A stretch of 64,000 nucleotides of DNA, from assembly GCA_029167225.1 (NCBI GenBank), contig JARFNK010000003.1, positions 248,001 to 312,000 on the forward strand, in the 5' to 3' direction. The position numbers and the translations under genes are program-made. Shown here piece after piece: positions 7,488-16,095 of the stretch. Position 1 is the stretch's first letter; each line of letters opens with the position of its first letter. This DNA comes from Sphingobium arseniciresistens (GTDB lineage Bacteria > Pseudomonadota > Alphaproteobacteria > Sphingomonadales > Sphingomonadaceae). The notes beneath the pieces are model-generated. The model made no database searches and had not been told where the DNA came from. It saw nothing but the letters and a program-made list of their open reading frames with translations.

Positions 7488-9335
7488 TCAGGCGTTGGCC
7501 ACCGCCGTCATTGGATGATCCTGGAACTGCAATTGGGAGAGGCGCGCATACAGGCCGCCGGCGACGCTCAGCGAGGCGTGGTCGCCCTGTTCGACGATGC
7601 GGCCTTCATCCATCACCACGATGCGATCGGCCTTGCGGACGGTCGCGAGCCGATGGGCAATGACGATGGTCGTGCGCCCTGCCATGAGATGGTCGAGCGC
7701 ATCCTGCACCAGTCGTTCCGATTCGGCGTCCAGCGCGGAGGTGGCCTCGTCCAGCAGCAGGATCGGCGCGTCACGCAGCAATGCGCGGGCAATGGCGAGC
7801 CGCTGGCGCTGTCCGCCGGAAAGCCGGGCACCGCCCTCTCCCAGGAAGGTGTCGAGGCCATCGGGCAGCGCGCGCAGGAAGGTCTCGGCATTGGCGGCAC
7901 GCGCCGCGGCCCAGAGCGCCTCGTCGGAGGCATCCCATTTCCCGTAGCGCAGATTGTCCCGCGCTGAGGCCGCAAAGATCACGCTGTCCTGCGGCACCAT
8001 GGCCATCATCGCGCGGATATCGGCCGGGTCCGCATCGGTGAGGGCCACGCCGTTCAGGCGGATCGTGCCCCCCTGCGGATCGTAGAAGCGCTCGGCCAGC
8101 TGGATCAGCGTCGATTTGCCGGCGCCCGAAGGCCCGACAATGGCGACAGTCTCGCCCGGCGCGATCGTCAGCGAGAAATCCTCCAGCGCATGCACGTCAA
8201 GCCGGGTGGGGTAGCTGAAGCGGACATGCTCGAAGCGCAGTTCGGCGGTGCCGTCATGCGGGATCGGCATGGGCCGAGCGGGCGGCGCGATGTCACCCTT
8301 CGCCGCCATCAGCTCGCCCAGGCGGGCCGCAGCTCCCGATCCGCGCAGCAGGTCGCCCCATGTCTCGGACAGGGCGCCGAAGGCACCGGCGACGAGCCCG
8401 CCCGTCAGCGTGAAGGCCGCGATAGTGCCGCCTGTCAATCGCCCGGACGCGACATCCAGCGCGCCCTGCCACATGACCAGCGTGATCGACCCGAAGATGA
8501 GCGTGATGACCACCGCGGTCATGATGGCGCGGGTGGTGATGCGCCGGTGCGCGGCGGCAAAGCCATTTTCCACCGCGCCACGAAAGCGCTCCGCCTCGCG
8601 CGCTTCCTGGCCGAAGCCCTGCACGATCTTCATGGCACCCAGCACTTCGGCGGCCATGCTCCCGATGTCGGCCAGCCTGTCCTGGCTGGCGCGCGAGAGG
8701 GTCCGCACGCGCCGGCCGATGATGACCATGGGTAGCAGGACGAGCGGAATGCCCAGCAGCATGAGGGCGGCAAGGCCGGGGGCCAGAGCGAAGAGATAGA
8801 CGATCCCGCCGATCACCGTCGCCATGTTGCGCAGCGCGACCGAAACGCTGGTGCCCACCACCTGTTCGACGATGGCGGTGTCGGCGGTGAGCCGAGATGC
8901 GATCTCCGACGGGCGGTTTTCCTCGAAGAAGCGGGGCGGCATGCGCAACAGGTTGCGATGGACGGCGGCGCGGATGTCGGCAACCACGCGCTCGCCCAGC
9001 CAAGACACGAAATAATATCGCAGCGACGAGGCAATCGCGAGGATCACCACGATCAGCATGAGATATTCGAACCAGCGGCTGATGTCCGCGCTGTTGCCGC
9101 TGGCAAAGCCGCGATCGATCACCAGCTTGAAGCCGCTGGGAATGGCGAGGGTCGCGGCAGAGGCCACGATCAGCGCCAGCAATGCGCCTGCCACCCGTCC
9201 GCGATAGCGCAGCGCATGGCGCCAGAGCAGCTTCAGGCTGCCCATTTGCGGCCGTGGCTTGCGCCCCTCGGTCTTTTCGCCCTTGCGCTCGTTCGGCGCG
9301 GTTTCGTTCGGCCCTTCGGCGCGGTTCTCTGCCAT
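7488..9335 (-). CDS. ABC exporter, fused permease and ATPase (MsbA-like)
   Basis: A 615-residue half-transporter that would dimerise in the inner membrane. A charged N-terminus (1-35) precedes six predicted membrane helices (about 40-330) and a nucleotide-binding domain with Walker A GPSGAGKS, signature LSGGQRQRLAIARALL, Walker B ILLLDEATSALD and switch His in IAHRL. Family members export lipids, peptides or drugs; the substrate cannot be read from sequence. It is similar to the ABC transporter type often annotated as an MsbA-like or ATM1-like exporter. The gene is monocistronic as far as seen and ends 420 bases before the convergent PilZ gene. Confidence 0.93.
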   Translation of the reverse strand: MAENRAEGPNETAPNERKGEKTEGRKPRPQMGSLKLLWRHALRYRGRVAGALLALIVASAATLAIPSGFKLVIDRGFASGNSADISRWFEYLMLIVVILAIASSLRYYFVSWLGERVVADIRAAVHRNLLRMPPRFFEENRPSEIASRLTADTAIVEQVVGTSVSVALRNMATVIGGIVYLFALAPGLAALMLLGIPLVLLPMVIIGRRVRTLSRASQDRLADIGSMAAEVLGAMKIVQGFGQEAREAERFRGAVENGFAAAHRRITTRAIMTAVVITLIFGSITLVMWQGALDVASGRLTGGTIAAFTLTGGLVAGAFGALSETWGDLLRGSGAAARLGELMAAKGDIAPPARPMPIPHDGTAELRFEHVRFSYPTRLDVHALEDFSLTIAPGETVAIVGPSGAGKSTLIQLAERFYDPQGGTIRLNGVALTDADPADIRAMMAMVPQDSVIFAASARDNLRYGKWDASDEALWAAARAANAETFLRALPDGLDTFLGEGGARLSGGQRQRLAIARALLRDAPILLLDEATSALDAESERLVQDALDHLMAGRTTIVIAHRLATVRKADRIVVMDEGRIVEQGDHASLSVAGGLYARLSQLQFQDHPMTAVANA

Positions 9336-9392
9336 CTGCGGCGCTTAGCAGCGCCACCGCGCAAGCTCAATCGTGTTCATGTAAAGCAATTG

Positions 9393-9421
9393 TTGGAAAT
9401 CGATTCGCCCTTACACTATAT
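9393..9421 (+). promoter_or_regulatory. Candidate sigma-70-type promoter of phaZ
   Basis: TTGGAA (9393-9398) and CTATAT (9416-9421) are separated by 17 bases and lie about 95 bases before the phaZ start. The match is reasonable but not confirmed. Confidence 0.4.
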
Positions 9422-9513
9422 CGGCGGGCAACATTTGCGCCGTTCACGGGTTGGACACTATCTACAGCCTAGGGTGAGGGCCGGTCGCACAGGATACGAA
9501 CGGGACATTTTCA

Positions 9514-10740
9514 ATGCTTTACCACGCCTATGAATTCCAGCGGAGCCTGCTCGCAGGGGTAAGTGCGGTCGCCGATATAGGCGCGGAGCTGCTCAGCAAT
9601 CCGGCCAATCCCTTTGCCTATTTCGGCGGCGGGCCCATTTTGGCTTCGGCGCTCGACGTTTTCGCCCACGCCTCCGCGCCGCGCGGCAAGCCTGCGTTCA
9701 ACCTGCCGACGACCGCCATCGATGGCAAGGAGGTGGCGGTAACGGAAGTCATCGAGGCGCGCCGTCCCTTTGGGCAGCTTGTCCATTTCACGCGTGAAGG
9801 CCGCCAGACGGGCGACAGTCCGAAGCTGCTGATCTGTGCGCCGATGTCCGGCCATTTCGCCACGCTGCTGCGCGGCACCGTCGAACGGATGCTGCCGGGC
9901 CATGACGTGTGGATCACGGACTGGCGCGATGCACGCAACGTGCCGCTGGAAGAGGGCAACTTCGATCTCGACGATTATATCGACTATGTGGTGGGCTGGC
10001 TGGAGCATATCGGCCCCGGCGCGCACATGCTGGCGGTGTGCCAGCCGTCCGTCCCGGCCTATGCCGCTGCGGCGTTGATGGCAGCCGATAACAACCCCGC
10101 CCGCCCGCGCACGCTCACGATGATGGGTGGCCCGGTCGATACGCGACAGGGGCCGACGGTCGTGAACGATCTCGCCACCGAGCGGCCGCTCAGTTGGTTC
10201 GAGCAGAATGTCGTCGCCTCCGTACCTTTCCCCTATGCGGGCGCCGGACGGAAGGTCTATCCCGGCTTCATGCAGCTTGCCGGCTTCATGACCATGAACC
10301 TTGGCAATCACATGATGAGCCATTGGGAAATGTTCAAGCATCTCGTCCAGGGCGACGAGGAAGGCGCCGATGCGACCAAGGATTTCTACGAGGAGTATCG
10401 CTCGGTCTGCGACATGACCGCGGAATTCTACCTCCAGACGGTGTCGGAAGTGTTCCAGAAGCACAGCCTGCCCAAGGGCGAGTTCAGCCATCGTGGGAGG
10501 CTGGTCGATCCGTCCGCCATTACCGACATCGGCCTGCTGGCGGTCGAAGGCGAACGGGACGATATCTCAGGCATCGGTCAGACCAAGGCGGCGCTGACGA
10601 TCGCCGAAAACCTGCCTGCCAAGTTCAAGAAATATCATCTGGCCAAGGGTGCCGGACATTATGGTATCTTCAATGGCAGCAAGTGGCGCACCCAGGTCGC
10701 ACCCGTGCTGGAAGAGTGGATCGCCACGCACAACGATTGA
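9514..10740 (+). CDS. phaZ: Intracellular polyhydroxyalkanoate depolymerase
   Basis: Hydrolyses stored polyhydroxyalkanoate granules to hydroxyacids, releasing carbon during starvation. The 408-residue product matches the intracellular depolymerase family in length and in its catalytic segment HMLAVCQPSVPAYAA, where the nucleophile is Cys (about residue 176) in place of the Ser of ordinary lipases. The start region MLYHAYEFQRSLLAGV and the late GAGHYGIFNGSKWR segment with the probable catalytic His also fit. No phaC or phaP gene is nearby. Confidence 0.93.
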   Translation: MLYHAYEFQRSLLAGVSAVADIGAELLSNPANPFAYFGGGPILASALDVFAHASAPRGKPAFNLPTTAIDGKEVAVTEVIEARRPFGQLVHFTREGRQTGDSPKLLICAPMSGHFATLLRGTVERMLPGHDVWITDWRDARNVPLEEGNFDLDDYIDYVVGWLEHIGPGAHMLAVCQPSVPAYAAAALMAADNNPARPRTLTMMGGPVDTRQGPTVVNDLATERPLSWFEQNVVASVPFPYAGAGRKVYPGFMQLAGFMTMNLGNHMMSHWEMFKHLVQGDEEGADATKDFYEEYRSVCDMTAEFYLQTVSEVFQKHSLPKGEFSHRGRLVDPSAITDIGLLAVEGERDDISGIGQTKAALTIAENLPAKFKKYHLAKGAGHYGIFNGSKWRTQVAPVLEEWIATHND

Positions 10741-10797
10741 CGCGCAGGAGATGGCGGCCGTGATCCGATCCAGAGGGTCGGATGACAGGCTCCAGCC

Positions 10798-12168
10798 TCA
10801 GCTTTGCGTGCGGCCAGCGATCTGGGCCGCCAGCGCTAGTGCGCGCGCAGGGGGCACCGCGCCGGTAAGCGCCAGCGCCAGCTCGCCTTCTTCCCAATAG
10901 GCCACATTGTCCTTGCTGCGCCGTTCGACCAGCGGCTGGCCTTCCGCCGGCGTTTCCGCCTTGCCGACCAGCAGCGATACGGGCTCTGCCTGCGGCGTGG
11001 TGAGCGACAGGGCGATCGCTGGATTGCCTTCGGTCGGATAGAGCTGCACATCGCGCACGCGCCAGCCCGCCGGGAGCGTGGGCACGCTGATGCCGGTGGA
11101 GCGCCGGATCTCCGCGCTGTCCAGCCGGGGGCTTTCGACCTGCGATGCCATGGCTTCGCGCAGCAGCCCGGTGCGGTGCGACGCAACCGCTTCATCGACG
11201 AAGCTGGATGCATTGGCCGGCGCGGGGAACTCTCCCAATGCGCCGCGCGCGATCCAGCCCGTGGCCAGCAGCGCCAGCATGCCGACGGCCCTCAGCGCGA
11301 ACTTTGTCGTCCGGCCATTGTCGTTGGCGGCATTGCCGACAGCAACGGCATGGGCGGGGCGGGCGCCGCTTGCCAGCCGCTTGACGCCGACCAGCGTGCC
11401 CTTGGTGCCGTCGTGCATCAGGGTGAAGTCGATGTCCGGCCAGCGCTTGCGCCATGCGCGGGCGACGAGTCGCTCGCCGGGGCGCGCGGCATCGTCCAGC
11501 AGGATGACGCCGCCGGGCGACAGGCGCGAGAACAGGCTGTCGGCGGCGCCGCGCACCAGCGGATGCACCGACCATGGCGGACCGTCGATCACGATCAGGT
11601 CGATCCGCTCGGGCAGCGCGCCGATATCGTACCAGCGGCCGGGCCAGCCATGAATCTTGGCCTCCAGCGGAGCATGACGGATGTCGACCGACAGGCCATT
11701 ATCGGCCAGCCAGCCCCGCGTCGCCTCGACAAAGCCGCCATGCTGGTCGAAGCTCGTCAGCCGCCCGCCGCCATGCAGCGCCAGCGCACGCGCGGCGATG
11801 AGGGTAGAGGCGCCGGCGCCCAGTTCGACCACGTTCGCTGGGCGCATCTGCTCGATCCGGTCGATGATGTGCTTCAGAAATCCGGTGTCCGCTTTCCAGC
11901 TGCCCAGATGCGGCAGCGCGTCCGGCGCGAGCCCAAGCCTATCGAGCAGGGCGCGCTTCTGTGCCTTCGTGCCGCCCGACAGGCTGCGCAGCAGCCACGG
12001 CCAGCCGATCGCGCCGAAGGCCAGCCGCCAGGCGGTGTCGCTGATCCGCTGGTTCAGCGGATCTTCGCTCCGCGCTTCGGAAAGGGAAAGCAGGCCGGTC
12101 AGTTCGCGCGACGTCACTTGTATGGCTCCTTCACATGCCGGCCTTGGGCGACGGTCTAGGGTTTCCAA
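10798..12168 (-). CDS. Class I methyltransferase domain fused to a membrane anti-sigma-like tail
   Basis: The 456-residue product joins two parts rarely seen together. Residues about 105-265 form a class I SAM-binding methyltransferase-like domain, with VVELGAGAST as motif I, LIVIDGPPW as the acidic strand and GGVILLDDAARPGERL. A Lys/Arg-flanked membrane helix follows (about 293-312), then a C-terminal domain (about 322-450) that resembles the periplasmic half of sphingomonad anti-sigma factors (FVDEAVASHRTGLLREAM, VAYWEEGELALALTG). The usual N-terminal zinc-binding anti-sigma domain is replaced by the methyltransferase. No sigma-factor gene is adjacent. The second part is recognised from memory of family sequences, so its assignment is less certain. 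Confidence 0.75.
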   Translation of the reverse strand: METLDRRPRPACEGAIQVTSRELTGLLSLSEARSEDPLNQRISDTAWRLAFGAIGWPWLLRSLSGGTKAQKRALLDRLGLAPDALPHLGSWKADTGFLKHIIDRIEQMRPANVVELGAGASTLIAARALALHGGGRLTSFDQHGGFVEATRGWLADNGLSVDIRHAPLEAKIHGWPGRWYDIGALPERIDLIVIDGPPWSVHPLVRGAADSLFSRLSPGGVILLDDAARPGERLVARAWRKRWPDIDFTLMHDGTKGTLVGVKRLASGARPAHAVAVGNAANDNGRTTKFALRAVGMLALLATGWIARGALGEFPAPANASSFVDEAVASHRTGLLREAMASQVESPRLDSAEIRRSTGISVPTLPAGWRVRDVQLYPTEGNPAIALSLTTPQAEPVSLLVGKAETPAEGQPLVERRSKDNVAYWEEGELALALTGAVPPARALALAAQIAGRTQS

Positions 12169-12196
12169 GCGGCGGAGGAAAGGGGGGGCATGACGC

Positions 12197-13387
12197 TCAT
12201 TCCTCCCCCCGTTTCGTTTCGCCGCGTTTTGCCCCGGCTGCGGCCTGGGCCGGCGGGGGATAGGGCATGATCATCGTGCCATCGGGCGCGGCGGTGAACG
12301 TCGTCTGCGTGGGATAGGCAAATTCGATGCCGGCTTCGTTGAAGGCCTTGAGGACAGCCAGCGCCATCCTGTGCCGGGTCATGAAATAATCCTGCCGGTC
12401 GGGGTCGGGCACGTCGAAGGCCAGTTCAAAATCGAGCGAGCTTTGGCCGAAGGCGGTCATGCCGCAATGGACGAAGGTCAGGCCTTCCTTCTCCACGACC
12501 CCCCGCAGCAGGTCGGGGATGCCCGTCGCGACCTCGATCGGCGTCTGGTAGATCACGGCCAGCGCGAAGGTGACGCGCCGCTGCACCAGCGTCTGCAGGC
12601 TGGTGATTTCCTTTTGCAGCAGATTGGCGTTGGAGATGATCTTGCGCTCGCCCGTCATCGCGCGCAGGCGCGTGCTTTTGAGGCCGATCTTCTCGACCCG
12701 CGCGGTGGTGGTGTCGTAGCTGATGATCTCGCCCCGGCGGAACGGCTTGTCGAAGATGATGGAGAGCGCGGCGAACAGGTCTGAGAAGATGCCCTGGGCC
12801 GCAAGGCCGATGGCGATGCCGCCGATGCCGAGGCCCGCGACCAGGCCGGTCACGTTCACGCCCAGATTGTCCAGCACGACGATGACGGCGATCGCGAAGA
12901 CGGCGAACGTCACCAGCACGCGGATGATGCCCATGGCGTTCGCCAGCGTCTCGCCTTGGCCATCCTCGCCGGCGCGCCGCTCGATCAGCCCCAGGACGAT
13001 TTCCCGTGCCCAGATCGCCGCCTGAAAGGCCGCTGCAATGACGAAGAGGAAGCTGATCGTGGAGAGCAGCAGCGCGGGTGGGCTGGCATAGTTCGCCACC
13101 AGCCGGGCGGCGGCCATCGCCATGAAGAAATGCGTCGTCTTGGCGACCGCGCCGCTGATGACAGCGCCCAGGCCCATCGTCTCGCCCGGCCTGTGCTTGA
13201 GCCGCTTCCCCAGTTTTCGTGCAGCGGCAAGCACGAGGTAGATGATGATGCCCGCCGCGATCGCCACCAATATCTGCGCGCTGTGGACGGTCAGCCAATC
13301 CGTTGTCGTTTCTGCCATTTGCCGCAGCGATACCGGTTTCATCTTGACGTCCAATCCGCCGAGCACGTCTTTCTTGTCAGCAGCCAT
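12197..13387 (-). CDS. Mechanosensitive channel of the MscS family
   Basis: A 396-residue inner-membrane channel expected to open on hypo-osmotic shock. Several hydrophobic helices (first near 38-58) lead into the MscS core with GLGIGGIAIGLAAQGIFSDLFA, the pore-lining and hinge helix, followed by the beta domain (FRRGEIISYDTTTARVEKIGLKSTRLR) and the C-terminal alpha/beta domain. The tail is charged. It is followed 28 bases later by the methyltransferase fusion gene on the same strand and preceded by topoisomerase IB with a 19-base gap, so the three may share a transcript. Confidence 0.9.
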   Translation of the reverse strand: MAADKKDVLGGLDVKMKPVSLRQMAETTTDWLTVHSAQILVAIAAGIIIYLVLAAARKLGKRLKHRPGETMGLGAVISGAVAKTTHFFMAMAAARLVANYASPPALLLSTISFLFVIAAAFQAAIWAREIVLGLIERRAGEDGQGETLANAMGIIRVLVTFAVFAIAVIVVLDNLGVNVTGLVAGLGIGGIAIGLAAQGIFSDLFAALSIIFDKPFRRGEIISYDTTTARVEKIGLKSTRLRAMTGERKIISNANLLQKEITSLQTLVQRRVTFALAVIYQTPIEVATGIPDLLRGVVEKEGLTFVHCGMTAFGQSSLDFELAFDVPDPDRQDYFMTRHRMALAVLKAFNEAGIEFAYPTQTTFTAAPDGTMIMPYPPPAQAAAGAKRGETKRGEE

Positions 13388-13406
13388 TGTGATCCTTTTT
13401 CCAATG

Positions 13407-14414
13407 TCAGGCGGCCATGCGCGGGGTGTCGTCTTGCGACACTTGGTCGAGAAAGGCGATCAGCCCGCGCTCATATCGTGACAGGTAGCGGGTTGCGCGC
13501 GGCAAGCGAAGCCCCTCGCGCCATAATGCCTGCCCGCCCTTCGCCAGAGCGACAAGGGCAGGGTGGACATAGCTCTTGCGGCTCATCGCCGGAGTATTGC
13601 CCAGCGCCTCGGCGACCGGGGCGATCATCTGCTTGAGCGACACGTCCGCGCCTGTGAGCGCCTCGAACGCCATGACGGAGGCGCCCCAGGTACGGAAATG
13701 CTTGGCGGTGAAGGGACCGCCCATGGCATCGGCGATGTAGGCGTTCACGTCCGACGAGCTGACCGGATGGGCCTCGCCCGCTTCGTCGAGATACTGGAAC
13801 AGATGCTGGCCCGGCAGATCCTGCACCGCGCGCACGAAGCGCAACAGCAACTGGTCGGTGATGGCAAGCGTCCGCATCTTCCCGGATTTCGCGCGGTAGC
13901 TCAGCTTGAGCGTGCGGCCCTTCAAGTCGGCATGGCGGCGGCGCAGGGTGGTGGCGCCGTAGCTGCGGTTGGTTTTCGCATAGCATTCATTGCCGACACG
14001 GACCTTGCCCAGGTCGAGCAGGCGGACGACCGCGGCGATGGTGCGATCGCGGCCGAGCCCGCGCCTTGCCAGATCCCGCTCGATGCGCGCGCGCAATGCG
14101 GGCAGGGCGCGGCCGAAATCGGCGCAGGCATCGAATTTCTCCGCCTCGCGCGCGGCGCGGAAATCGGGGTGGTAGCGATATTGCTTGCGGCCCCGGTCAT
14201 CCATGCCGGTCGCCTGGATATGGCCATGGGGCTTGGGGCAGAACCAGCAGTCGCGATAGGCGGGTGGCATGCCGACGCGGTTCAGCCGGTCGATCTCGTC
14301 CCGGTCGGTGATGCGCTTGCCGTCCGCATCGAAATAATGCCACCCCAGACGAGCCTTGCGACGGATGATGCCGGGCAGGCTGTCGTCGACGAAGACGAGC
14401 TTGAGGGATGGCAT
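13407..14414 (-). CDS. DNA topoisomerase IB (poxvirus/eukaryote-like type)
   Basis: Relaxes supercoiled DNA through a 3'-phosphotyrosyl intermediate. The 335-residue product has the N-terminal topoisomerase IB domain (MPPAYRDCWFCPKPHGHIQATGMD...GRKQYRYH split over its length), the KVRVGNECYAKTNRSYGATTLR core, an active-site Arg region FRTWGAS and the catalytic Tyr (about residue 282) in SRKSYVHP. Bacterial members of this family are scattered and common in alphaproteobacteria. It is probably in the same transcription unit as the MscS gene. Confidence 0.92.
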   Translation of the reverse strand: MPSLKLVFVDDSLPGIIRRKARLGWHYFDADGKRITDRDEIDRLNRVGMPPAYRDCWFCPKPHGHIQATGMDDRGRKQYRYHPDFRAAREAEKFDACADFGRALPALRARIERDLARRGLGRDRTIAAVVRLLDLGKVRVGNECYAKTNRSYGATTLRRRHADLKGRTLKLSYRAKSGKMRTLAITDQLLLRFVRAVQDLPGQHLFQYLDEAGEAHPVSSSDVNAYIADAMGGPFTAKHFRTWGASVMAFEALTGADVSLKQMIAPVAEALGNTPAMSRKSYVHPALVALAKGGQALWREGLRLPRATRYLSRYERGLIAFLDQVSQDDTPRMAA

Positions 14415-14486
14415 GGCGGGAGCGGTCCTTGTTGCGTTACGCTCCCAAAAACCCGCCTGCGCGCCCGGCGTTCCCGCAGAGGGCGA

Positions 14487-15860
14487 TCAGGCCGTGGCGA
14501 CCTTCGGGCGCCCGGCGATGAAGGGCATGATCCCCTCCGCCCGCCGCCTGCGGGTCAGATAGGTGTCGAGGCCGATCTGCAGCGCCATCAGCATGAAGAC
14601 GAAAGGCTGATAGGCGATGCCCACGAACAGCGCGCCGACCAGATAGACGATGTGCCCCTGTTGCAGGGCGGTGGCGAGTGGCGAGATCCACGCCCGTTCC
14701 AGCTGTTCGCCCTCGCCGGTGGCGTCCTTCATATAATGGCGCCTGATCCATTCGGTGCGCGCCAGCGTGATGCCGTGGATCAGTGCCCACAGCATGAACC
14801 CCAGATAGCCCTGCTCGCCCAGCATCTCGAAATAGGCGCTGTGATAGGCGCGGCCCCTGTCGACGATGGTTTCGGTTTCCATGCGCGTGCCAGCGCCATC
14901 GGTGATCGACTTCACCGCCTGATAGCGGAAGCTGTTGCCGAGATAGGCGTCGAACCCGCCGCCGCCCGGATGATCCTTCACATAGTCGATCGTCCACTTC
15001 CACACGGCGATGCGGGTGGAGGCACTTTCGTCCGACTGGTGGTTCTGGATGGTTTCCATGCGCTGGGTGAAGCTGGACGGCAGGAAGGGAATGGTAGCGA
15101 GCCCCGCCATCACGATCAGCGATCCGTAGAGGATGCGCCGCTTCATGCGCAGGATGGAGAGCGCGGCGAGCACGAGGATGCAGATGAGGCCGGTGCGCGC
15201 CTGCGTGCCGACCGGGATCAGCAGGCAGGCGAAGCACAGCCCCCAAGCGAACAGGGTGACGCGCCGCTCGGGCGGGAAGACGGTGCCATGTTTCGACAGC
15301 CACAGGATCAGCGGGATGATCGCGACCGCGACCATGGAGATCGTCGATCCCTCATACAGCCCGGTATTGTCGTCGATCATCAGGTTGAGCACGCCATAGC
15401 CGCCGCCCGACAGCAGCGTCTTGATGCCGCCGGTGATGATGATCGAACTGGCGCACAGCACCAGGGTCAGCGCCAGCGCCTCGATCCGCAGCTTGGTGCG
15501 CAGGGTGAGCGGCAGGAAGATCGCGAAGGTCATCGCCCGCCACACCCAGTTCCACTTCGCCGCTGCGTTCACGGGGAAATCGGCATGGGCCGTCGTCCAG
15601 GCACACAGCGCCATCAGCATCAGCATCAGCAGCTGGCGCATCGAGAAGCGGCTGTCGCTCTTGTTGTCGAGCAGCAGCCAGCCGCCAAAGGCGCCAAGGA
15701 ATGCGATGGCGGAAACGGGCACACTGTTCAGCAGCACATAAGACAGGCGCTGGGGCGAGACGATGTCGATATAGGCGTAGACCAGCACGAACAGGAATGT
15801 CCGGCGCAGCGCCATCGCGAAGAAGGCGCCAAGAAAGATCAGGAAGAAGACGTCACGCAT
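14487..15860 (-). CDS. Exosortase A-associated O-glycosylation ligase-like membrane protein
   Basis: A 457-residue polytopic membrane protein of the O-antigen ligase/Wzy type. The opening MRDVFFLIFLGAFFAMALRR and FVLVYAYIDIVSPQRLSY match the subfamily that accompanies exosortase A (XrtA) and exopolysaccharide loci. A large periplasmic loop with WTIDYVKDHPGGGGFDAYLGNSF and AYHSAYFEMLGEQGY fits the Wzy_C-type catalytic loop. It would ligate or polymerise sugars on the periplasmic face. The start at 15860 is chosen because it begins the family-conserved segment and because a 40-residue upstream gene ends across it. The exosortase itself is not in the window. Confidence 0.85.
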   Translation of the reverse strand: MRDVFFLIFLGAFFAMALRRTFLFVLVYAYIDIVSPQRLSYVLLNSVPVSAIAFLGAFGGWLLLDNKSDSRFSMRQLLMLMLMALCAWTTAHADFPVNAAAKWNWVWRAMTFAIFLPLTLRTKLRIEALALTLVLCASSIIITGGIKTLLSGGGYGVLNLMIDDNTGLYEGSTISMVAVAIIPLILWLSKHGTVFPPERRVTLFAWGLCFACLLIPVGTQARTGLICILVLAALSILRMKRRILYGSLIVMAGLATIPFLPSSFTQRMETIQNHQSDESASTRIAVWKWTIDYVKDHPGGGGFDAYLGNSFRYQAVKSITDGAGTRMETETIVDRGRAYHSAYFEMLGEQGYLGFMLWALIHGITLARTEWIRRHYMKDATGEGEQLERAWISPLATALQQGHIVYLVGALFVGIAYQPFVFMLMALQIGLDTYLTRRRRAEGIMPFIAGRPKVATA

Positions 15861-15975
15861 CTGTCGTTCCCGGTCCACTATCGTCTTCCTGGTCGAGGTC
15901 GGGGCGCGACAGCACGCGCCAGAAGACGAGCAGGACGAGCACATGGCTCAGCAGCAGGGAAAAGCCGTCGATCAT
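15853..15975 (-). CDS. Small single-pass membrane protein overlapping the ligase start
   Basis: A 40-residue frame from the ATG at 15975 reads MIDGFSLLLSHVLVLLVFWR and then an acidic Asp/Glu-rich tail ending TTDA. One hydrophobic helix (about 5-22) is evident and the codons show normal GC bias. Its stop codon overlaps the ligase start (ATGCGTGA), an arrangement typical of translational coupling. The function is unknown; a small partner of the ligase is the natural guess. No strong Shine-Dalgarno sequence is seen. Confidence 0.6.
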   Translation of the reverse strand: MIDGFSLLLSHVLVLLVFWRVLSRPDLDQEDDSGPGTTDA

Positions 15976-16095
15976 CCGTCTGCCTGCCGCCCTGCGCTCC
16001 CTGTCCGGTCGCTCGATAGGAGCCCGCCCATGGATGTGGCTTAACCGGTTGAGGTTGACGCGGCGTTAATCCTTTTGCGGCAAGACATGCGCATC

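Noticed and set aside
10785-10800. AGGCTCCAGCCT palindrome between convergent genes as a terminator
   Set aside because: The stem is only five bases and no T tract follows on either strand.
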